This document shows, piece by piece, positions 12,872 to 17,529 of a stretch of 17,529 nt of DNA; the stretch's first letter is position 1, and each line of letters begins with the position of its first letter. The notes below the pieces were generated by a model. It saw nothing but the letters and a program-made list of their open reading frames with translations. It made no database searches and was not told the DNA's origin. The position numbers and the translations under genes are program-made. The stretch is from contig DVNF01000175.1 in NCBI GenBank assembly GCA_018714575.1, positions 1 through 17,529 of the forward strand, in the 5' to 3' direction. The stretch is from Candidatus Stercoripulliclostridium merdigallinarum. Lineage in GTDB: Bacteria; Bacillota; Clostridia; Christensenellales; DTU072.

Positions 12872-15429
12872 ATTGTACCTCCTTGTACGGGGTTTTGTTT
12901 TTCATCCAGTAAGTTAAATCGGATCTCGCCGTCTACCACGTCCACCAAGACGTTCGAGCCGGATCGTATACGACCTGAAATGATCTCGTCGCTCAGCTTA
13001 TCCTCGAACACGCGCTGAACGGCGCGCCTTAAAGGCCTTGCTCCGTATTCCAGATCGGTTCCGTTTTCCAACAGATATTTTGTAACGGCGTCAGTATATT
13101 TCAAATGAATATCCTTATCTGCCAACTGCTTTATGACCTCGTTCATCATGATTGCGGCGATCTTCGACAAAGACGCTTCGTCCAACCGTCTGAATATAAT
13201 TATGTCGTCGATACGGTTGATGAATTCGGGGTTCATGGCTTGTTTCAAAGCCTCCATCTGCTTTTCCTTCATTGCCTCGTAATCGTTATCGATCAACTTT
13301 GTAGAACCACCGAAGCCCACCCTCTTCATACCGGCTATGTCCTTTGCGCCGATATTGGAGGTCATGATTATAATGGTATTTTTAAACGAAACCGTCCTGC
13401 CGTGGGAATCAGTCAACTGTCCGTCATCCAATACCTGTAACAGCAAGTTGAATACGTCGGGATGCGCTTTTTCGATTTCGTCGAACAATACTACTGAATA
13501 CGGCTTTCTTCTGACTTTTTCGGTCAGCTGACCGCCCTCTTCGTAGCCGACGTAACCCGGAGCCGATCCTATCAGCCTGGAAACGTTTATCTTTTCCATA
13601 TATTCGCTCATATCGATACGGATCAACATGCTTTCGTTACCGAACATTTTTTCGGCAAGCGCCTTGCTAAGCTCCGTCTTTCCGACGCCCGTGGGTCCCA
13701 AGAACATAAACGTTCCGATCGGTTTTTTGGGATCCTTTAATCCTGCACGGGCGCGCTTTATCGCCCTGGCGACAGCGGAAACGGCTTCGTCCTGACCTAT
13801 AACGCGCTTTTTCAGCTCCTCTTCCAGGTTCATCAGCCTTTTACTTTCTTCCTCGGTTAGGTTATTTACGGGCACTCCCGTCCATTCGGATACTATACCC
13901 GCAACGGCTTCTTCGTCTACGGTCAGCATGCCGCCGGATAAATCCTGCCCCCACTTTTCACGCAATTCGCGAATATTTTTGTTTATTTCGTCGCGTTCCT
14001 TTTTCAAGTTGCCGGCTTTTACAAAATCTTCGTTCTTTGTAGCCTGTAAAATCGAATCGTTTATCAGCGTCTTTTCCTTTTCAAGATTCAGTATCTCCGG
14101 CGGAGTTATCAACGACGCCACACGCATTTTGCTGGCGGCTTCGTCGATGACGTCTATTGCCTTGTCGGGCAAAAACCTGTCGGCGATATATCTGTCCGAA
14201 AGCTCGGCGGCTGCCTTTAACGCACCGTCTGTGATCTTAACTTTATGGTGATCCTCGTAGCGCGGCCGCAGTCCTTCCAAAATCTTTATGGTTTCTTCCA
14301 CCGAAGGCGGATCGACTATGATAGGTTTAAACCGCCTTGCCAAAGCCGCATCCTTTTCGATATGCTTGCGGTATTCGTCCATTGTCGTTGCGCCGATAGT
14401 CGGGATCTCGCCGCGCGCCAAAACCGGCTTTATCAGATTGGCGACGGTAGTTCCCGATTCATCGTTGGAACCCGTCGTCATGATCATATGCATTTCGTCG
14501 ATAAAAAGTATGGTTTTTCCGTCGTTCAAACGCTTTAACATATTCTTAAAGCGTTCCTCGAATTCGCCGCGGAATTTGGTTCCTGCTACCAACGACCCTA
14601 CGTCCAGACCGAAAATACGTTTATTCTTCAACAAATCCGGTACTTCGCCTTTGACTATGGCTTGCGCCAGTCCCTCGACGACGGCAGTTTTGCCCACGCC
14701 CGGTTCGCCTATCAAAACGGGATTGTTCTTCGTCCGCCTGGTCAATACGCGCATGATCATGTCGATTTCTTTTTCCCTGCCGATTACGGGATCGTATGCG
14801 CCTTGCTTTGCACGTTCAGTCAGATCGATCCCTATTTCGTTCAGGTCGTCGTCTCGCTTTTCGTTTTTAGGCGGCGTGTTTTCCGTCCTGAAAAAGGATT
14901 CTTGGACGGGCCCTACCACTTCGGCGTTGCCGTTGGTAAGCTTAGAGAAAAAATCGCTGAGGAAGGTCGGCAAATCGATTGCATCGTCCTCGTCTTCGTT
15001 CTTGCCTATGCCGTTTGCCGACATCGACTCTACTATCGGTTTCAAATCGGCAAAAGATATATGGAATTTTTCCAAAATCTTTGCCGCGCCCGTGTTTATA
15101 TCCCAAGACAGCGCCAATAAAAGGTGTTGGGTATCGTACAAGTCGTACCCCATCTTTTCGGCAACAGTCCTGGCGTAAGAAAGAGCGCGCTTTACTTGAT
15201 CGGCTTTTATCCTGTCCGAAGAAGTGTTGACGTAAGTCATTACTTCGTTTAACAGCGCGGACTTATCTACTTTTAATCTGGTGAAAATATCGAATGCGTA
15301 CGTCCCTTCTACAACCGCAAGCGCTCCCAACACGTATTCGGAAGCCGCGATTTGACTGCCGGCACGGTTGGCAAGTTCCCTAGATTGCAGCATGACTTTT
15401 CTGACGTCGCTGGTATATCCTATTGGCAT
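12868..15429 (-). CDS. clpC: AAA+ unfoldase ClpC (Clp protease ATP-binding subunit)
   Basis: ClpC unfolds substrates and feeds them to ClpP. The 853-residue protein has a double Clp_N domain (1-135), an acidic variable linker (143-195) and AAA domain 1 with Walker A GEPGVGKTA (241-249) and Walker B ILFIDEMH. A UVR-containing middle segment follows (about 460-500, NEDFVKAGNLKKERDEI). AAA domain 2 has Walker A GPTGVGKTE (578-586), VVLFDEIEKAH and pore loop GYVG (625-628). RVGFGG (703-708) is the tripeptide loop that docks on ClpP, so it is a protease partner rather than a ClpB disaggregase. AAAGGAA precedes the ATG. The typical clostridial ctsR-mcsA-mcsB genes are not upstream; galU is, 16 nt away. 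The domain 1 segment MIMTTGSNDESGTTVANLIK diverges from the usual GAGxAEG form. Confidence 0.95.
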   Translation of the reverse strand: MPIGYTSDVRKVMLQSRELANRAGSQIAASEYVLGALAVVEGTYAFDIFTRLKVDKSALLNEVMTYVNTSSDRIKADQVKRALSYARTVAEKMGYDLYDTQHLLLALSWDINTGAAKILEKFHISFADLKPIVESMSANGIGKNEDEDDAIDLPTFLSDFFSKLTNGNAEVVGPVQESFFRTENTPPKNEKRDDDLNEIGIDLTERAKQGAYDPVIGREKEIDMIMRVLTRRTKNNPVLIGEPGVGKTAVVEGLAQAIVKGEVPDLLKNKRIFGLDVGSLVAGTKFRGEFEERFKNMLKRLNDGKTILFIDEMHMIMTTGSNDESGTTVANLIKPVLARGEIPTIGATTMDEYRKHIEKDAALARRFKPIIVDPPSVEETIKILEGLRPRYEDHHKVKITDGALKAAAELSDRYIADRFLPDKAIDVIDEAASKMRVASLITPPEILNLEKEKTLINDSILQATKNEDFVKAGNLKKERDEINKNIRELREKWGQDLSGGMLTVDEEAVAGIVSEWTGVPVNNLTEEESKRLMNLEEELKKRVIGQDEAVSAVARAIKRARAGLKDPKKPIGTFMFLGPTGVGKTELSKALAEKMFGNESMLIRIDMSEYMEKINVSRLIGSAPGYVGYEEGGQLTEKVRRKPYSVVLFDEIEKAHPDVFNLLLQVLDDGQLTDSHGRTVSFKNTIIIMTSNIGAKDIAGMKRVGFGGSTKLIDNDYEAMKEKQMEALKQAMNPEFINRIDDIIIFRRLDEASLSKIAAIMMNEVIKQLADKDIHLKYTDAVTKYLLENGTDLEYGARPLRRAVQRVFEDKLSDEIISGRIRSGSNVLVDVVDGEIRFNLLDEKQNPVQGGTI

Positions 15430-15445
15430 AAAGTTCCTTTCAGGG

Positions 15446-16303
15446 TCATCCCCTGTTCAATTCGTCCGTAATAATTTTCAGTAGGTGTTTGTCCTTTTTG
15501 GCAAAAGCGATATTGGCCTCCAAAAAGCCCTCGATGCTGCCCATATCGTAACGCTTACCCTCGAATTCGTATGCGTAAACTCCGGTAGTTTTAGACATTA
15601 AATCTATGGCGTCGGGCAATCGGATCTCACCGCCTACGGCTTTGACCCGGTCGATATAATCGAATACGTCGGCGGTCAACACAAACCTTCCAAGGCTGGT
15701 GAGTTCCGAAGGCATAAATTCGACCGACGGTTTTTCGATAAATCCTTTTACGACGGAGTATCTGCCCTTTGTGACTCCGGGTACGACGATTCCGTACAGC
15801 TTTGCCTGTTCCGGCGGCATCTTTTGAACGCCGACTATGGAAGTCCCCGTAGTTTCATAAGCTGTTATCAACTGACCGATCACAGGAACTGCGGAATCGA
15901 TAATATCATCGGGGAACAAGACGGCAAAATCTTCGCCTGCAATGAATTCTTTGCATATCCGGACGGCGTTACCCGTTCCTTTCATTTCGGGTTGGCGGAT
16001 AAAATAGAAATCCGCTTTCCCGGAAAAGGGATTGACAACGTCCAACAAATCGCGCTTGCCTGCTTTTGTCAAAGCCGCTTCCAATTCGGGTTTATGATCC
16101 AAGTAATCGGGGATAGCTGCTTTGCTGCGCGAAATTACTATGCAAATTTCGTTAATTCCAGCCGCAATACATTCGGATACGACGTAATCGATCGCGGGTT
16201 TAGATAAAACGGGCAACATTTCTTTCGGGACTGCCTTTGTTATCGGCAAATGCCTGGTACCGAAACCTGCTGCGGGAATTATCGCCTTACGGATGCCTTT
16301 CAT
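15446..16303 (-). CDS. galU: UTP-glucose-1-phosphate uridylyltransferase
   Basis: GalU makes UDP-glucose from UTP and glucose-1-phosphate for glycolipids, teichoic acids and polysaccharides. The 285 residues match the bacterial family. The nucleotide-binding signature is AAGFGTRHLPITKAVPKEML, including catalytic Lys27. VLFPDDII supplies metal-binding Asp132. GFIEKPS and LPDAIDLMSK are also family-typical. Two variations stand out: GTRHLP, where GalU normally has GTRxLP with a hydrophobic residue, and KGTGNAV, where GLGHAV is usual. A related nucleotidyltransferase with another sugar preference is therefore possible. GAGGAAG lies about seven bases before the ATG. It is the first gene behind a strong promoter and precedes clpC by 16 nt; the divergent gtrA-like gene fits a lipid-linked glucose role. 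Confidence 0.9.
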   Translation of the reverse strand: MKGIRKAIIPAAGFGTRHLPITKAVPKEMLPVLSKPAIDYVVSECIAAGINEICIVISRSKAAIPDYLDHKPELEAALTKAGKRDLLDVVNPFSGKADFYFIRQPEMKGTGNAVRICKEFIAGEDFAVLFPDDIIDSAVPVIGQLITAYETTGTSIVGVQKMPPEQAKLYGIVVPGVTKGRYSVVKGFIEKPSVEFMPSELTSLGRFVLTADVFDYIDRVKAVGGEIRLPDAIDLMSKTTGVYAYEFEGKRYDMGSIEGFLEANIAFAKKDKHLLKIITDELNRG

Positions 16304-16322
16304 AACAAACTTCCTCGCTTAT

Positions 16323-16351
16323 ATTATATACCAACCGTCGGTGAATTGCAA
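16323..16351 (-). promoter_or_regulatory. sigma-A promoter of galU-clpC operon
   Basis: On the minus strand TTGCAA (16346-16351) is followed after 17 nt by TATAAT (16323-16328). The start site near 16316 gives a short leader of about 13 nt carrying GAGGAAG. Confidence 0.8.
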
Positions 16352-16364
16352 TACGGGAAAGAGA

Positions 16365-16387
16365 TAACTTTAGTTAACGGTATAACT
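16365..16387. promoter_or_regulatory. Possible operator: alternating TAACT/AGTTA repeats
   Basis: TAACT-TT-AGTTA (16365-16376) is a perfect palindrome, and another TAACT follows at 16383-16387, making a second inverted pair. The cluster sits between the two divergent promoters just behind the galU -35, where a regulator could act on either. Confidence 0.35.
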
Positions 16388-16399
16388 CATTTTATCTAA

Positions 16400-16419
16400 T
16401 TACTTATTGTTACTTATTG
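16400..16419. repeat. Tandem 10-bp direct repeat
   Basis: TTACTTATTG occurs twice back to back. The second copy runs into the -35 of the rightward promoter. It could be a binding site, or just AT-rich spacer drift. Confidence 0.5.
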
Positions 16420-16445
16420 CAAAGCACGCAAGGTCGGTCTATAAT
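16417..16445 (+). promoter_or_regulatory. sigma-A promoter of gtrA-like gene
   Basis: TTGCAA (16417-16422), a 17-nt spacer and TATAAT (16440-16445). Both hexamers and the spacing are identical to the divergent galU promoter. The leader to the ATG at 16475 is about 22 nt and includes AGGAG. Confidence 0.8.
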
Positions 16446-16474
16446 AATATATAAGTTTTCAATAGGAGATATTT

Positions 16475-17068
16475 ATGTCTGACAAAATTAATTCGGCAAA
16501 AACCGCCGAACATGAAGAATTGACAGAAGCTCAAATAAAATTGAAACGCAAGAACGAAGCAATTCGCGTAGTGAAATTCGTATTGCTTTCCGCGTCTGCC
16601 GGCGTTATCCAATTAGTATCCTTTACCTTATTGAATGAACTTGCTTTCGGAGCCACCCAAACCGGAGTCGGTTATTGGGTACCCTATCTGATCTCCTTGG
16701 TTCTTTCGGTAATTTGGAATTTTACTTTCAACAGAAAGTTTACGTTTAAATCGGCGGCAAACGTTCCGAAAGCCATGTTCTTGGTTTTCCTGTACTACTG
16801 CGTCTTTACGCCGTTATCGACTCTGGGCGGCAGCGCGTTGGAAGGCATCGGCTGGAACGAATATATCGTATTGGCGATCAGCATGGCGCTGAACATGATC
16901 ACGGAATTCCTGTATACCCGCTTTGTAGTATACCGTAACTCATTAAACACCAACGACTTGGGTAAAAAGGAAGAGGACGAAGTTCGCGCCGCCGGAAACG
17001 GCGCCGCAGGCGCCGACGGCAAAGTCGTCGACAAAGATACCGAGGAAATCGACCACAAAATTTATTAA
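16475..17068 (+). CDS. GtrA-family membrane protein (probable lipid-linked sugar flippase)
   Basis: GtrA-type proteins have four membrane helices and are thought to flip undecaprenyl-phosphate-linked glucose or similar sugars, or to assist cell-wall sugar transfer. In this 197-residue protein helices lie at about residues 32-56, 67-86, 98-118 and 127-148. The family hallmark WNFTFNRKFTF (81-91) follows helix 2 and TRFVVYRNS follows helix 4. The N-terminal 30 residues and the C-terminal 40 (acidic, with an Ala/Gly-rich stretch around AAGNGAAGADG) are hydrophilic extensions. AGGAG lies six bases before the ATG. Divergent transcription beside galU, which makes UDP-glucose, supports a role in handling glucose on a lipid carrier; the substrate is inference. 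Confidence 0.88.
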   Translation: MSDKINSAKTAEHEELTEAQIKLKRKNEAIRVVKFVLLSASAGVIQLVSFTLLNELAFGATQTGVGYWVPYLISLVLSVIWNFTFNRKFTFKSAANVPKAMFLVFLYYCVFTPLSTLGGSALEGIGWNEYIVLAISMALNMITEFLYTRFVVYRNSLNTNDLGKKEEDEVRAAGNGAAGADGKVVDKDTEEIDHKIY

Positions 17069-17089
17069 TATCTTAACTGAAGATTCTAT

Positions 17090-17131
17090 AAAAAAGCGGA
17101 TTGCCGAAGAGATCGACAATCCGCTTTTTTT
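17090..17131. terminator. Strong intrinsic terminator after gtrA-like gene
   Basis: A perfect 14-bp stem (AAAAAAGCGGATTG at 17090-17103 with CAATCCGCTTTTTT at 17117-17130) closes a 13-nt loop and is followed by another T. Flanking A and T tracts let it work on both strands, so it could also stop leftward transcription from the fragment beyond. Confidence 0.92.
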
Positions 17132-17162
17132 ATCTGAACTAAATTGAAATATTATTAAAAGT

Positions 17163-17429
17163 TTAATACATTTTTATTGTAACGGTATAGCCGTTTTCGT
17201 CGGTGTATTTGACAGCATATTCTTTGACGTAAACGCCTCCGCCTGCGGAGGCATTGTAATCGTCCTCGATATAAATCGCACTGCCGCCGTTGCCTGTTAT
17301 CTTGTGTCCGTTCAAACAAATAACGACTTCTACAGTAAATAAATCGGTTTTAGTAGGAAACGTGATCGCATCGATATCATTGGTAAGGCAATATCTTCCG
17401 GCGGAAGTAATTGCTCCTCCCTGTGACAA
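17163..17429 (-). pseudogene. Remnant of a surface-type beta-helix protein
   Basis: About 88 codons are open to a stop at 17163. The segment with ITSAGRYCLTNDID and VEVVICLNGHKITGNGG resembles the repeated beta-strand units of clostridial surface proteins (the xLCLNGHxITG pattern). The only nearby start is TTG at 17429 with no ribosome site. The frame stays open to about 17513 through AT-rich sequence that encodes Ile/Phe/Lys-rich residues unlike the rest, with no ATG. There is no signal peptide. I read it as a broken fragment, perhaps left by recombination, though a gene continuing past the right edge in another frame cannot be excluded. It is alone behind a bidirectional terminator. Confidence 0.45.
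17235..17252. repeat. GC-rich inverted repeat within the remnant
   Basis: GCCTCCGC and GCGGAGGC are perfect 8-bp arms around a 2-base centre (CT), in an otherwise AT-rich stretch. It may be a small mobile palindrome or a chance product of the Ala/Gly codons (ASAGGG). Confidence 0.5.
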
Positions 17430-17529
17430 AAATGACCATATAATTAATTTAATTATAAAAGCAAGAATTTCAATTATATTTTCTATGGTAAAATTTGTTT
17501 TCCGCAGAATTGTTCAATCATTATACGAT

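Noticed and set aside
14288..15178. Long open frame (296 codons) on the plus strand opposite clpC
   Set aside because: It is the antisense shadow of a well-supported clpC, with no ribosome site, no family resemblance and a Ser/Arg/Phe-rich composition typical of reverse frames.

Overview
The window looks like chromosomal DNA from a Clostridia-class Firmicute. The evidence is the SCIFF (ranthipeptide) peptide with its radical-SAM maturase, a TIGR04086-type membrane protein, a ClpC-type unfoldase with a UVR insert, long-form HPF, a TM1266-type [FeFe]-hydrogenase-associated regulator, Gram-positive style Shine-Dalgarno (SD) sites and sigma-A promoters. The exact lineage cannot be read from sequence alone; an uncultured gut or anaerobe lineage is my guess. 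There are no rRNA or tRNA genes, CRISPR arrays or transposases. Nearly all genes lie on the minus strand, so they are transcribed from right to left.

Region 1 (1-1546). The left edge holds scfB (cut by the window end) and a complete 57-residue scfA precursor peptide with its own strong promoter. A four-helix TIGR04086-like membrane protein is transcribed divergently and ends against yajC across a shared terminator. YajC is the small SecDF partner and also has its own promoter.

Region 2 (1629-6045). This is a tightly packed operon, ruvC-ruvA-ruvB-queA-tgt. RuvABC processes Holliday junctions; QueA and Tgt make queuosine in tRNA. The first four genes overlap one another. A good promoter sits so close to ruvC that its mRNA should be leaderless.

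Region 3 (6104-8991). A four-gene unit encodes a small TM1266-type regulator, a NMT1/TauA-like substrate-binding protein, a permease and an ATPase, which together make an ABC importer of unknown substrate. The regulator's ribosome-binding site lies inside a hairpin that also looks like an intrinsic terminator.

Region 4 (9064-16351). A long co-directional series runs galU-clpC-hpf-(TIM-barrel isomerase)-pgi-(degenerate ABC ATPase). Spacings range from 4-nt overlaps to 38 nt, behind a near-consensus promoter upstream of galU. It mixes sugar-nucleotide and glycolytic enzymes with stress proteostasis and ribosome hibernation. The last gene is a MalK-like ATPase that keeps Walker A but has lost the Q-loop, signature, catalytic Glu and switch His.

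Region 5 (16365-17529). A GtrA-family membrane protein is transcribed divergently from galU, with matched promoters and small palindromes between them, and ends at a strong terminator. The right edge carries a remnant of a surface-type beta-helix protein in AT-rich DNA.

The most interesting candidates are the TM1266-regulator/ABC importer unit together with the neighbouring degenerate ABC protein, the SD-masking leader hairpin, the leaderless ruvC, and the small scfA gene that length cut-offs would miss.
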